Part shown: in pieces, positions 44,132-53,654 of the stretch
How positions within the stretch are numbered: the first letter of the stretch is position 1
How the letters are laid out: each line of letters opens with the position of its first letter
Assembly (NCBI RefSeq): GCF_002904335.1
Contig: NZ_PPHF01000172.1
Location: forward strand, 1-64,000
From: Amycolatopsis sp. CA-126428
Lineage (GTDB): Bacteria; Actinomycetota; Actinomycetes; Mycobacteriales; Pseudonocardiaceae
Direction of reading: 5' to 3'
Length of the DNA stretch: 64,000 nt
Translations under genes and position numbers: made by a program
The notes under the pieces: generated by a model
What the model was told of the DNA's origin: nothing
The model's input: the letters and a program-made list of their open reading frames with translations, nothing else
Databases searched by the model: none

Positions 44132-45238
44132 TCAGCGGACCGGGGTGTCGGTGGTGTGGTGGGCGAGTTCGCAGGCGAGCGCGGCGTTGGCGACCGCGTC
44201 GGGAACGAGCCGGCGGCCGTGGCCGCAGGCGGCGGCGACCGCGAGCACGGGCCGGTCCAGCTCGGCCTCGACCAGCGCGAGCGCGCTACGGGAGTCCTTG
44301 GGGTGGGTTTCGTCGACGAGGCCGGCGATGACGTCAATGTCGCGGCGCAGGTGCCGCAGCGCTCGGTAGAACCGCGGATCCGTCGGGGGCGCGTGGGTGC
44401 CGGTGCACATCGGGATGTGCGCGGCCGGCATCGGGAGCCGCAGCCGCTGAAGCTGCTTGTGCAAGGCGTTGAGGAACTGCACGGCAGGCACGAGGTCGGT
44501 CAGAGCGAACAGTGGCTGGTGACCGAGGTCGCCGTGGCAGAGGTGGATGCGCCACGTTGCCTCGCGGGGGCCGTCGGCGAAGACCCGGGCGACCTGCTTG
44601 GCCAGCGCCCGCACCGCTGCGGGCCACAGCGCGCGCGGGGTGCGGTCCAGCGTGGCGAGGACGGCGGGGGTCTCGAGCTGGAAGACGACTTGGCTGCCGT
44701 GCTGGCGGTGGATGGTGTGGACGTCGTCGAGCACGGCCTGGCGGAACACCGGCAGGTGCGTGACCGCGGCGGCGGGGCTGCCGAAGGTGAACAACGACAA
44801 GTCGTAGGGGTTCGGGATCGACACCTGGTGCGGTGGGAAGTCGCGGTCGTCGTGCAGCTGGGCGCGGGCGGCCATGACGGCGTCGGTGTGTATGGCGCGG
44901 CCGAGGGACAGATCGTCGGATTCCAGCCAGCGTCCGTGCTTGAGGCGGTAGGTCGGCATGTCGTCGTAGTCGGCGGAGTGGCCGGTCCGGACGGGTTCGA
45001 GCGCGTCGACGGTGGCCAGGCCGTCGAGCCAGTCGATGATCCACCGCGGGTCCGGGTCGCACGGCAGCCCGGTCAATGTCGTGTCGGGGGTGTGGTCGAG
45101 GAACCACTGCATCATCTGGCGGTGGTCGCCGGTCAGGGCGGCGGGCAGCGAGCCGACGAAGTGCACGGCCCGGACGTTCTCGGAAGACACGGCGTCGAGC
45201 TGGTCGTTGATGGGGTGGCTGAAAACGAGCGTGGACAT
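44132..45238 (-). CDS. MetE/UROD-superfamily TIM-barrel protein
   Basis: 368 residues resembling cobalamin-independent methionine synthase C-terminal domains. A likely zinc site is seen in RIHLCHGDLGHQP (H-x-C) and a late Cys in ACGHGRRL, as in MetE-like methyltransferases. The N-terminus begins MSTLVFSHPINDQL. It probably transfers a methyl group to a thiol or related acceptor, or uses the fold for another alkyl transfer. First gene of the cytosolic part of the minus-strand operon. Confidence 0.7.
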   Translation of the reverse strand: MSTLVFSHPINDQLDAVSSENVRAVHFVGSLPAALTGDHRQMMQWFLDHTPDTTLTGLPCDPDPRWIIDWLDGLATVDALEPVRTGHSADYDDMPTYRLKHGRWLESDDLSLGRAIHTDAVMAARAQLHDDRDFPPHQVSIPNPYDLSLFTFGSPAAAVTHLPVFRQAVLDDVHTIHRQHGSQVVFQLETPAVLATLDRTPRALWPAAVRALAKQVARVFADGPREATWRIHLCHGDLGHQPLFALTDLVPAVQFLNALHKQLQRLRLPMPAAHIPMCTGTHAPPTDPRFYRALRHLRRDIDVIAGLVDETHPKDSRSALALVEAELDRPVLAVAAACGHGRRLVPDAVANAALACELAHHTTDTPVR

Positions 45239-45382
45239 GGGAATCTCCCCTGGTGGGCGAGTGGGATTGGTTGAGTTGTGCGGGCGCGGGGAGGCCGCCC
45301 GGCGGGGACTTGAGAACGGAAGGGGTGCGCGGGCCCGCGACGGAGGGATTGGGGTCTGCGGGCCCGCGCGGCTTGGTGGTGG

Positions 45383-46129
45383 TCAGCCGGTGACGGCGAC
45401 GTGGCCGGGCTTGGGCTGCGGCTTGGGTGCGGTCCGGTCACCCGGGTTGTCGCCCTGCTGGTGCCGCTGGCCCGGCACACCCGGCCGAGAGGTCCCGGGG
45501 GCGCCGGGCTTGTGCGTCGGCGCGGGACGCGTGCCGCTGGGCGGGTTGCCCGTCGGCGGCGGAGGGGTGCCGGCGCCGCAGCTGACCGTCGCCACCGTCA
45601 CCGTGATCGCCGTGCCTGAGGTCGGCTTGTTCGGTGCCCCGGACTCCTTCGTGCGGGTGGGTGCGGTGCTGGTGGTGACGGTGATGACCCCGGCGATGCC
45701 GTGCCCGCCGGGTGAGACCTTCAGGTTGCCGCTGCCGCTCTTGGGTGCGCTCGTGGTGATGGCGCCGTTGCGGCAGGTCGCGGTGAACGGACCGACGGTG
45801 GTTCCGCCGACCCGCACCGACGTGACGCGGGCTTCGGCGAATCCGGCGCCAGCCTCCAGGCTGATGCCGCTGGCCACGACCGCGCCACTCGGCGTGGACA
45901 CCGACCCGCCGGCGGACTTGATCGCGCCGCTGCTGGACACGCTCGGACTGGCCGAGAGGTGCTCTCCGCCGGAGACGGAGATCCCCGTCGCTGTCGACAT
46001 CGTCGCGGCCGCCGCGAGGGCGGGCGGCGCGGCAGTCGCGGGGGTGCAGCTGGACGCGAACGTGCTGAGGGTGCCGATGAGGAGCGCGCCGGCTCCGGCG
46101 GCCGCGAGGGCGTTGCGAGTGGTGTTCAT
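45383..46129 (-). CDS. Secreted Ser/Thr/Gly-rich protein
   Basis: 248 residues with a signal peptide (AAAGAGALLIGTLSTFASS). A Ser/Thr/Gly/Val-rich beta domain (about 40-185) with cysteines near 28, 118 and 184 follows, then a Pro/Gly/Lys-rich tail (about 190-248) that could lie in the cell wall. No catalytic motif. It follows the L,D-transpeptidase gene by 35 bp and is likely exported with it. Not recognised as a named family. Confidence 0.7.
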   Translation of the reverse strand: MNTTRNALAAAGAGALLIGTLSTFASSCTPATAAPPALAAAATMSTATGISVSGGEHLSASPSVSSSGAIKSAGGSVSTPSGAVVASGISLEAGAGFAEARVTSVRVGGTTVGPFTATCRNGAITTSAPKSGSGNLKVSPGGHGIAGVITVTTSTAPTRTKESGAPNKPTSGTAITVTVATVSCGAGTPPPPTGNPPSGTRPAPTHKPGAPGTSRPGVPGQRHQQGDNPGDRTAPKPQPKPGHVAVTG

Positions 46130-46164
46130 GGCTGGTCTCTCCAGAAGTGTCGGTGCGGTTTCGG

Positions 46165-47034
46165 TTAGCGGATGAGGACCGGGGTGCCGATGGGCACCGG
46201 GTCGGCGGGATTGGTGAGGGTGGCGAGGGCGTCGGTGGGGACGCGGATGCATCCGTCGCTGGAGGGGCGGCCGAACACGTCGGTGGTGGGCCAGCCGTGG
46301 ATGCCGGTGGTGCCGGGCCCGCCGCCGTAGGTGGAGAACGTTGCCGAGTGGATCCCGAGCGGGAAGATCACCGGGCTGAATCTCTGTTTCGCGTCGGTCA
46401 TCGAGGCCAGCACGAACGTCCGCCCGGCCGGGGTCGGCGCAGCCGGCGTGCCGACGCCGACGCTCCAGCTGCCGATCTGCTGGTGATCGCGGTAGAGCGT
46501 GAGTCGGAACGCGGCCCGGTCGATGACGATCCGGTCGGTCGTCGACCGGACGGTGAGCGTGTTGTCCTGGGTGGACAGCCATCCGGTGGAGCCGTTGGGC
46601 CGCGACGGCAGCAGCACCTGCACCCAGCCCGGTTCCTCGGCGATCACCGGCACCCACGTGTCGGACCCGAGCTGCGTGGTCGGCAGGACGGCGATGGCCG
46701 GCCCGCCGGGCCGGTCGAACACCGGCACCGGCTCGGTCGGGTGCACGAGCTGCCCGTCCGGTGCCTCCTCAGCTGTCACGTCCTGCGGAGCGGCCGGCAC
46801 GGTGCTGAAGGTGCTGGCTTCCGGCAGCTCGGCAAGGTTCGGGACCGTGCGGGCCGCCACAACTGGGGCGTGCAGCTCGACTCCCAGCTCCGCCTGATCG
46901 GCAACGTTCGCGGCGTCGGGCGCGGGCCGCGATGGCGCGAGCAGTACACCCACGGCGCCGACCAGCGCGATCCCGGCCAGCCAGAGCGCGAGCACCCACC
47001 ACCTGTTCGGCGCCGGCTGCGGCATCTCGGACAT
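46165..47034 (-). CDS. L,D-transpeptidase (YkuD)
   Basis: 289 residues. One membrane anchor (about 12-32), an SH3-like region (VPVFDRPGGPAIAVLPTT ... GSTGWLST), and a C-terminal YkuD domain with H246 in GIHGW and the catalytic Cys262 in SSDGCIRVP. It makes 3-3 crosslinks in peptidoglycan or attaches proteins. The ATG at 47034 has GAGGAAGGA upstream. In a conjugative element it could prepare the envelope for DNA transfer, but this is an inference. Confidence 0.9.
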   Translation of the reverse strand: MSEMPQPAPNRWWVLALWLAGIALVGAVGVLLAPSRPAPDAANVADQAELGVELHAPVVAARTVPNLAELPEASTFSTVPAAPQDVTAEEAPDGQLVHPTEPVPVFDRPGGPAIAVLPTTQLGSDTWVPVIAEEPGWVQVLLPSRPNGSTGWLSTQDNTLTVRSTTDRIVIDRAAFRLTLYRDHQQIGSWSVGVGTPAAPTPAGRTFVLASMTDAKQRFSPVIFPLGIHSATFSTYGGGPGTTGIHGWPTTDVFGRPSSDGCIRVPTDALATLTNPADPVPIGTPVLIR

Positions 47035-47117
47035 GGAACAGTCCTTCCTCAAGGTCGATGGAGGCCGCGGCAGGCCCGCCCGCACTCAAGCGGGCCTGCC
47101 GCGAAAAGAAGTTGTGG

Positions 47118-49037
47118 TCACTGGGAAAGCGCGCCGATGAACCCGTTGGCGGGGGTGCCGAGGCCGGTGACGTTGTCCCAGCCCGGGGCGCTCTGCAGGT
47201 TCTGCGGGCGGGCGTCGAAGTCGATCAGGTAGCTGCCCTGCCCGCCGGGGACGGCGACGCCGCCGAAAGCGTGCATCATCGGCGTCCACACCCCGGCCTT
47301 CTGCGGCACGACGTCCGCGATCGCGCCAGAGCCCTTCAAGCTGTAGAGGACCGGTGTCAGCAGCCCGACCCGGGCGTTGCCGGCGCGGGCCTGTTGGGCG
47401 TCGACGACGAGCCCGGCGATCAGCGGCGAGGCGAGCGAGGTGCCGCCGTAGGAGCCGATGCCGAACTGGCCCTTGATGGTCTGTCCGACCAGCATCCCGG
47501 TGTAGGAGTCGGCCAGCGCCGCGATGTCCGGCACCGCCCGCTTGCCACCGCTGCCGGGGACGACGCCGGCCTGCCAGTCCGGCGCGTCGTAGAGCGCGGA
47601 GGTGCCGCCGCCGGCGCCGGAGGCGAACGGCCCGTCCGCGTCCCGCTGTGACGACCAGGCGGTGCCGGATTGGGTGTTGCCGCTGTTCTCCCACCCGGTC
47701 AGCACCGTGGGCTGATTGTTCTGGTCCAGGCCGACGCTGGTGCCGCCGACCGCCACGACCCAAGGGCTTGACGACGGGAAGCTGGCGGTCGGGTGGCCGA
47801 CGGGGCCGGAGTTGTTGCCGGCGTCGCCGGTGGACACGGTGATGGTCTGGCCCTGGATCGCGGCCTGCAGCGCCATCGAGTTGAACTGATCCCGTGCCGC
47901 CTGCGGCAAGCTGTTCTCGCCGTCGGCATTGCCGTAGCTGTTGCTGATCACGTCCACGGCGTTGTCGGTGACGGCTTGGTTGAACGCCTCGTAGATCCCG
48001 GTGCCCTTGCAAGTTTTCCCCGCGTAGTAACGGATCTTCGCGCTCGGGGCGATGGTGTGGGAAGCCTGCACATCCAGGGTCTGCTCGGCGTTCCAGCCCT
48101 CGGCGCCGCACTCGGTCGCGTCGGTGAACCCGCCTTGGGGCAGAAGCGCGCTGTACTGGCCGTCGGTCAGCGGCGGGACGCCGAGCTGGGCGGCGGCCTG
48201 GTTGGTGTCGGCCACGACGGTGTCGGAGTTGTAGGCGCCGACGACACCGATGGTCGTGCCCGCGCCGGTGTTCCCGTTGCTCAGCTTGTACATCGCGCGC
48301 ACCTGGGTGCCGGTGTAGCCGCATAGGGCGTTGGACTGGGACCCGGCCGGGTACTTCTGCGGGACGTCGGTGTTGTTCTGCTCGCCCCACCAGCGCGCGC
48401 AGTGCTGCTCCGCCGCAGTCGCGGCTGGTCGGGTGTGCTGGGGTTTGAGGAGCGCGGCGCTGTCGTCCAGGCCGAGCACGGCAGTGATCGACGCGCGCAG
48501 CGAGATCGGCACGGTGACCGGCGATGCCGGGGCCGTGAGGGTGCGGGTGGCGCCGTCGATCCGGGTCCGGAAGGCGGCGATCCTCGTCCCGAACGCCGAC
48601 TCCAGCGCGGTGGTTGGGCCTTCGGCGTCGACGAAGTGGCGGTTGGCGCTGACCCCGGTCACGTGGAGGCCCTGCGTGGCCATCCAGTGCGACACCTGGT
48701 CGACGGTGTCCTGCGTGGCGGCGAATTGGTCGAGGAACTGGTGCGAGGAAAGGAACTTTCCGTACTCGGCGCTGCCCGGCGTCGCCAGCTGGGCGGCGAG
48801 GCGTTCGGCGCCGGCCTGGTCGCGCAGTGCCAGGGCTACCTGGATGTGCCGGACGGTGTTTCCGTTGGTGCGGGCGACTTCGGTGCGTGGGGTGGCCCAG
48901 GCTGGGATGTTTCCGGCGATGGGCGCGCGGTCGCTGGTGTCGCCGGCGGGGGTGCTGGGTGCCGCGACGGCGGTGGCCACGGTGGAGGCGAGTAGGGCCG
49001 CGGTCGCGGCGAGGGCATGCCAAAGACGGCTGTGCAT
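47118..49037 (-). CDS. Secreted S53 (sedolisin/kumamolisin-like) serine protease
   Basis: 639 residues: a signal peptide (about 1-26), a pro-kumamolisin activation domain (about 30-190), then the peptidase. The catalytic set is E318 and D322 (AEQTLD), oxyanion Asp405 (STGD) and Ser534 in GGTSLASP; the calcium-binding end is GWDNVTGLGTP. Such enzymes work at acid pH outside the cell. It is the first gene of the minus-strand operon; a GAGAAACC-type ribosome site precedes the ATG. Confidence 0.92.
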   Translation of the reverse strand: MHSRLWHALAATAALLASTVATAVAAPSTPAGDTSDRAPIAGNIPAWATPRTEVARTNGNTVRHIQVALALRDQAGAERLAAQLATPGSAEYGKFLSSHQFLDQFAATQDTVDQVSHWMATQGLHVTGVSANRHFVDAEGPTTALESAFGTRIAAFRTRIDGATRTLTAPASPVTVPISLRASITAVLGLDDSAALLKPQHTRPAATAAEQHCARWWGEQNNTDVPQKYPAGSQSNALCGYTGTQVRAMYKLSNGNTGAGTTIGVVGAYNSDTVVADTNQAAAQLGVPPLTDGQYSALLPQGGFTDATECGAEGWNAEQTLDVQASHTIAPSAKIRYYAGKTCKGTGIYEAFNQAVTDNAVDVISNSYGNADGENSLPQAARDQFNSMALQAAIQGQTITVSTGDAGNNSGPVGHPTASFPSSSPWVVAVGGTSVGLDQNNQPTVLTGWENSGNTQSGTAWSSQRDADGPFASGAGGGTSALYDAPDWQAGVVPGSGGKRAVPDIAALADSYTGMLVGQTIKGQFGIGSYGGTSLASPLIAGLVVDAQQARAGNARVGLLTPVLYSLKGSGAIADVVPQKAGVWTPMMHAFGGVAVPGGQGSYLIDFDARPQNLQSAPGWDNVTGLGTPANGFIGALSQ

Positions 49038-49799
49038 CGAGGTTTCTCCTTGTAAGAAAAGGGAAAGCCATCCAGCTTTGCGTCGGGTGATCGACGGGCG
49101 TGCTGAAGGGCGTGCCTCGTGCCGCAGCCAGGGTTACGCGAAGAAGGGCTGAGCGGAGACGTCAAGGGACCACAAGACCGGCCGTGTGAAGCCGGTGGTG
49201 GAGTTCGCTGATCGAGAAGTCCGAAACACTATCGGACGCGTAAGGTGCGCTACTGTTGAGCTTGCGCTGCCGGCGGTCCGCGAGCGATCTGCGTCCGGCA
49301 TGACGTGGAGGATGGAAACACGAGAATGCCCCTATTGTCGGGCGGACCGTGCTGGATTCCACGCCTCCCCAGGGTGGAGCACTAGTCTGCCTTGCTGAGG
49401 AGAACAGTAACCGGCCCCGCAAGAAAGTGCAAACAGTTGTGGCGGTCTTGTCGGGAAACCGTTTCGGATATGCCGCCTGCGCTGCGAGTCGTTGCGGCAA
49501 GTAGTCGTATGAGTTCGTAGTGTTAAGAGTGTCCTGGTGCATGCTTGCTGCTGGCAACCCTGTCGCCAGTCTTGGCGTGTTCCGGTTTCTGTCGGATGAG
49601 TGAAACGGTCGTTCACGGTCTGGCGTTCCTTCCGTGCTGGCAGTGTGTTGACGATTAACCCGATCGGGTGTTTGCTTGTTATGCAGTCGATCTTCGCAGG
49701 CCACAGGTGGTACGACATCTGCCACGGAGGGTGTCACGAGCCGAGTGAGCGCCGTCCGCCGATCGGGCGGACGGGGTGCGCTGGCGTGAGGAGGGGACA
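49038..49799. other. Divergent regulatory region between the S53 peptidase and the STAND regulator
   Basis: About 760 bp without a convincing gene. It is AT-richer than neighbours and must contain the promoters of both divergent units. A short inverted pair (GTCCG / CGGAC at about 49209-49227) is visible; no clear -35/-10 could be chosen by eye. Confidence 0.5.
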
Positions 49800-49874
49800 G
49801 TGCAGGACATCGATAGCCGGGCAAAACCCGCGGTCGGCGCCGGCTGGCGTTACCGCATCCATTGCGGTGGATAA
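49800..49874 (+). CDS. 24-residue leader ORF overlapping the STAND regulator start
   Basis: A GTG ORF with the strong ribosome site GAGGGGACA. It encodes 24 residues (VQDIDSRAKPAVGAGWRYRI then HCGG) and stops at 49874, overlapping the putative GTG start (49867) of the regulator by 8 nt in another frame. The downstream start lacks its own ribosome site, so translation could be coupled through this leader. Confidence 0.45.
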   Translation: MQDIDSRAKPAVGAGWRYRIHCGG

Positions 49875-52215
49875 GCGCATTCGCAGACCGGCCGGACAAC
49901 CGCCCGCTGGTGTTCAACTGACGACATTCTTCGGGCGATCCCGTGAACTGGCCGAGGTGTGCGATCGGCTGAACGCGGGCGACCGCGCGGTGACGCTGAC
50001 CGGATCACCCGGCGTCGGGAAGACGCGATTAGCGGGCGAACTGCTCGTGCATATGAATGAGCACTACGACGCATCGGTGTTCATTCGCCTCGCCGAACTC
50101 GGCGCGCAGGCCGGCATGCCGGATGCCGAGCGGCGAATCTGCAACTTGCTCATTGCAGCCTTGCGTATCTCGCATCATCAGCCGAACGTCGACCCCGTGA
50201 ACGTTCTGATCGAGTACGTCCGCAACCGGCGCGTGCTGATCGTGCTGGACAACTGCGAGCAAGTGCTGGACGCGGCTGCCGAGCTGGTCAACCGGATCAT
50301 CACCGAAACCGTCATGGTGCAGGTGATCGCCACCAGCCGCGCCTACCTGGATGTCCAGGGAGAGCATCGGGTGCACCTGGGGCCCTTGGCGACGCCCGCC
50401 GAGGGCGCCGATCGCGCGGCGGCCGAGCACAGTGACGCGGTAGAGCTGCTCGCCGACCGCGCCGCTGCAGCCGGACGGCCACTGACCGAACGGGACGACT
50501 GGCAGGCCATCGTCGACCTGGTCCGCTGGTCGTCAGGTATTCCGCTGGTGTTGGAACTCATCGCGGCCCAGTTTGGCCGGGGGCGAGCGCCGGCAGTGGT
50601 CCTCGATCGCCTGCAAGGCGGCGCGTCGCTGAAGTACGGTCCCGGTGCGCGCGGGGTGCCCTCGCATCATCTCGCGCTCGATATCGCGATCACCGAGTCC
50701 TGGGACCTGTGTTCGCCGCAGCAGCAACGGGTCTGGGCGCGGCTGACGGTTTTCACCGGGGGGTTCACTCTCGACGCTTCCGAACAGATCTGCGCCGATG
50801 AGTTGATCGACCAGAGCGAGATCCTGGAGATCTTGGATCATCTGGTGCGGCACTCGATTATCGAAGGTGCCTCCGCCGATGGGCGCTACCGCCAGCACAC
50901 GTTCCTGCGTGAGTACGGCCGGCGCAGGTTGCGCATCTTCGGCGAACTGGACGAGATCAGCGAACGACTGTGCCGCTGGATTGCCAGGCTGGTCCGGCAG
51001 GCGGCCGAGCGGTGGTTCGGGCCGGAGGAGGTCCGGTGGCTGGACCTGGTCAACGCCGAATCCCGGAACATCGCCGCAGCGGTGGCATGGTGCTCCGACA
51101 ACGGCCTGATGGAGCGGGCGTTGGCGATCATGGTGGATGTCCTGCTCACGCGGGCACCGTTCTTCTTCGCCACCGAGATCCAGGTGTGCCGCCAGGTCGA
51201 GGAGCTGCTGAGCGAAGGCCCTGTGGTGGCCTCAGATGTGCGGATCTCGGCGCTGGCGATGGCCGGCTGGGTGTGGATCGCGCTCGGCGAACAAAACCGT
51301 GGCAAGGAGCTCCTGGACGAATGCGCGCGCCTGGCGCGCGAAGCGGGCAAGGACGACGCCCCGGCAGTCCAGTTCGTCGAGGGCACCTACGAAGCACTGG
51401 CCCTCGGGCAGCGCAGCGGTTTCGCGAAGCTGGCGGCCGCCAGCGCCGGTTTCCGCGCCGCGGGTGCCGACGGTCCCGCTTTCATGGCAGATCTGTTCCA
51501 CGCCATCACCGCCGGCTTGCTCGGGCCGGCCGACGAGGCGGACCGAATGTCGCAACGCTGCCTATCCGAAGCCCGCCGCCGCGGCGCCGAATGGGCCGTG
51601 ACATGGGCGGAGTGGACGCGCGGCCTGCCCGCGTGTTCCGAACCCGTGACCGACAACCCCGAGCCGTTGCGGCGGCAGATCGCCCTCGGCGATCTGTGGG
51701 GGCCCGGCTGGTGGGTCGAGAGGAAAGCCTGGGAGCTGGCCAAGGACGGGGACTACGTCGGCGCGGCGCGGCGGATCGGCGGTTCGGACAGCCTGCAGGC
51801 CCGCCACGGCGTCTACTACAACGGCCTGGCCAGCTTCAAGTCCCACCGCGGTCGGGCGAAGGCCGAGATCGCTTTGGTGCTCGGCCCAGTGGAGTCGACG
51901 GCGGCCTACCTCGAGGGCAGCCTGCTGGACGACGAGCAGATCGTGGCACTCGCGTTCGACGAGGTCGACTCCCCACCGGAGCCGACGTTAACCGAGCGGC
52001 AGTGGACGATCACCCGGCTGGTCGCCAGGGGGTTGAAGAATCCGCAGATCGCGGCGATCGTGCGGTTCTCCGTACGCACGGTCGAAACCGAGCTGACCAC
52101 GATCTATGGCCTGGTGGGCGTGGCGGGACGTCGGGAGCTCGCCGAGTGGTACCGGGCCCGCTCGGCGCCTACCGGTGCTCCCATCGCACCGGCAGGCTCG
52201 CGACGCCGCGGATGA
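49867..52215 (+). CDS. STAND-type ATPase regulator with C-terminal LuxR HTH
   Basis: About 782 residues. An NB-ARC-like ATPase with Walker A GSPGVGKT (about 46-53) and Walker B VLIVLDNCE, a winged-helix region, TPR-like helices (about 370-690), and a LuxR-type HTH at the C-terminus (LTERQWTITRLVARGLKNPQIAAIVRFSVRTVETEL). This is the large LAL/AfsR-related activator class, which oligomerises on a signal with ATP. A start at GTG 49786 is possible. It lies divergent from the S53 operon and converges with the P450 gene, overlapping it by 47 bp. A pathway target within the element is likely but unproven. Confidence 0.85.
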   Translation: MDKRIRRPAGQPPAGVQLTTFFGRSRELAEVCDRLNAGDRAVTLTGSPGVGKTRLAGELLVHMNEHYDASVFIRLAELGAQAGMPDAERRICNLLIAALRISHHQPNVDPVNVLIEYVRNRRVLIVLDNCEQVLDAAAELVNRIITETVMVQVIATSRAYLDVQGEHRVHLGPLATPAEGADRAAAEHSDAVELLADRAAAAGRPLTERDDWQAIVDLVRWSSGIPLVLELIAAQFGRGRAPAVVLDRLQGGASLKYGPGARGVPSHHLALDIAITESWDLCSPQQQRVWARLTVFTGGFTLDASEQICADELIDQSEILEILDHLVRHSIIEGASADGRYRQHTFLREYGRRRLRIFGELDEISERLCRWIARLVRQAAERWFGPEEVRWLDLVNAESRNIAAAVAWCSDNGLMERALAIMVDVLLTRAPFFFATEIQVCRQVEELLSEGPVVASDVRISALAMAGWVWIALGEQNRGKELLDECARLAREAGKDDAPAVQFVEGTYEALALGQRSGFAKLAAASAGFRAAGADGPAFMADLFHAITAGLLGPADEADRMSQRCLSEARRRGAEWAVTWAEWTRGLPACSEPVTDNPEPLRRQIALGDLWGPGWWVERKAWELAKDGDYVGAARRIGGSDSLQARHGVYYNGLASFKSHRGRAKAEIALVLGPVESTAAYLEGSLLDDEQIVALAFDEVDSPPEPTLTERQWTITRLVARGLKNPQIAAIVRFSVRTVETELTTIYGLVGVAGRRELAEWYRARSAPTGAPIAPAGSRRRG

Positions 52216-53410
52216 CCCCTAAGGTCCGCCGGACCGCGGCGCCGGGCTGAAGCCGCAAACCGGGCAGGGCGCGCAGCAGTTCGATGAGCATGACGCGCAG
52301 CTCGACGCGGGCGAGGTGCCGGCCGAGGCAGCGGTGCTCACCGGCACCCCATCCCAGGTGCTGCGGCGCCCCGCGGTCGCGGTCGATGTCGAAGACGTCG
52401 CCGTCGTCGAAGACACGTTCGTCGCGGTTGGCACTGCCCCACGCCAGCAGCAGCCGGTCCCCGCAGGAGAGTGGTACGCCACCGAGCCGGGTATCGGTCA
52501 TCACGGTCCGTCCGGTGGCGGCGACGGCCGGGTCGTAGCGGACCAGCTCCTCCACGAACGCCTCCAGCGCAGTTGAATCGGCGGACACCTGCTGCTGCAG
52601 GGCCGGATCGTCGAGCAGGTGCAAGATCGCGGTGGCGCAGGCGTCGGCGGTGGTCAAGTGTCCGGCCGCGACCATCAGCATGGTCATCTTGACCAGCTCG
52701 TCATCGTCGGCGTTCCGGCCGTCCACCTGCGCATTCACCATGACCGAGAGCAGGTCGCCGGTCGGGTGGGTGCGTCGCTGGTGGATCTGCCCGAGCAGGA
52801 AGTCGACATAAGTCCGGCCTGCCTGCTGGGCCTCGGTGAGCGTCTCGGCGCTGTAGAGGGCACGGACGTGCTCGGACAGCCACGCGCGTTCGAGCTCGGC
52901 CAGTCCGAGCACCCGCCCGATCACCAGCGGCGGCACCTGGCGGGCGTAGGCGCCGACAAGATCCGCAGCGCCGTGCGGGATCAGCTCCTGCAGTACTTCC
53001 CGGCACACTGCCCGCACGTATTGCGCTTGCGTGGCCGCGGCGGGCGGTGTGAAGAATGTCTGGAGGAGTCGCCGCCACTGGTGGTGATGGTCCTCGTCGG
53101 TCTCGAACATCGGCGCGACGGCATCCCGCATCTCGGTGACCACCGCGGCCGCACCCAGCCCGTCGACGCAGGCACTGAACCGATCCGAGGCACGTGCGGC
53201 CTCCCGGATCTCGGCGTACCCGGTGACCAGTACGAACCCGTCCAGCTCCCCGCTGCGCGCCACCGGACACCCGCGCCGGATCACCCCCAGCGTGTCGTAG
53301 GCGGTCTCGGCGACGGCCGGATCGAGGTGACTGAACGACCACGCCACATCCGCCGGATCGGTTCCCGGCACCTGCGCCGCAGCGCCCCCCACTTCCAGAA
53401 CCATACCCAC
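52169..53410 (-). CDS. Cytochrome P450
   Basis: 413 residues of the bacterial class I type. The I-helix is MVAAGHLTTADA (Thr-Thr at the oxygen-activation site), the K-helix ExxR is in EELVRY, and the heme Cys is in LGWGAGEHRCLGRHLA. It needs ferredoxin and reductase partners not seen here. Substrate unknown; its place beside a STAND regulator and the KAS III-like cassette fits a tailoring enzyme. Start ATG 53410; no strong ribosome site. Confidence 0.92.
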   Translation of the reverse strand: MGMVLEVGGAAAQVPGTDPADVAWSFSHLDPAVAETAYDTLGVIRRGCPVARSGELDGFVLVTGYAEIREAARASDRFSACVDGLGAAAVVTEMRDAVAPMFETDEDHHHQWRRLLQTFFTPPAAATQAQYVRAVCREVLQELIPHGAADLVGAYARQVPPLVIGRVLGLAELERAWLSEHVRALYSAETLTEAQQAGRTYVDFLLGQIHQRRTHPTGDLLSVMVNAQVDGRNADDDELVKMTMLMVAAGHLTTADACATAILHLLDDPALQQQVSADSTALEAFVEELVRYDPAVAATGRTVMTDTRLGGVPLSCGDRLLLAWGSANRDERVFDDGDVFDIDRDRGAPQHLGWGAGEHRCLGRHLARVELRVMLIELLRALPGLRLQPGAAVRRTLGVIRGVASLPVRWEHR

Positions 53411-53654
53411 TTGGCTACTGGCTGTGAATGACGCAGGTCAAGGGGGTTCTGCGGGACATGTGGAAAAGAATGTGGACCCCGCAGCGCCGGCTTGTGGCCC
53501 GAATGTGGCATGAAGCGGCGTTGGTTGCGGAGCGTGTCCGTCACTATGGCTCCAACGCCCTGAACAGCCGCGATGAAGATCATCGACGGTGGTGGGCGAG
53601 CAAGGGGTGCCGGCGGGGGCCGGCTGGAAACGTCGAAGGCACACAGGGGTGAAA

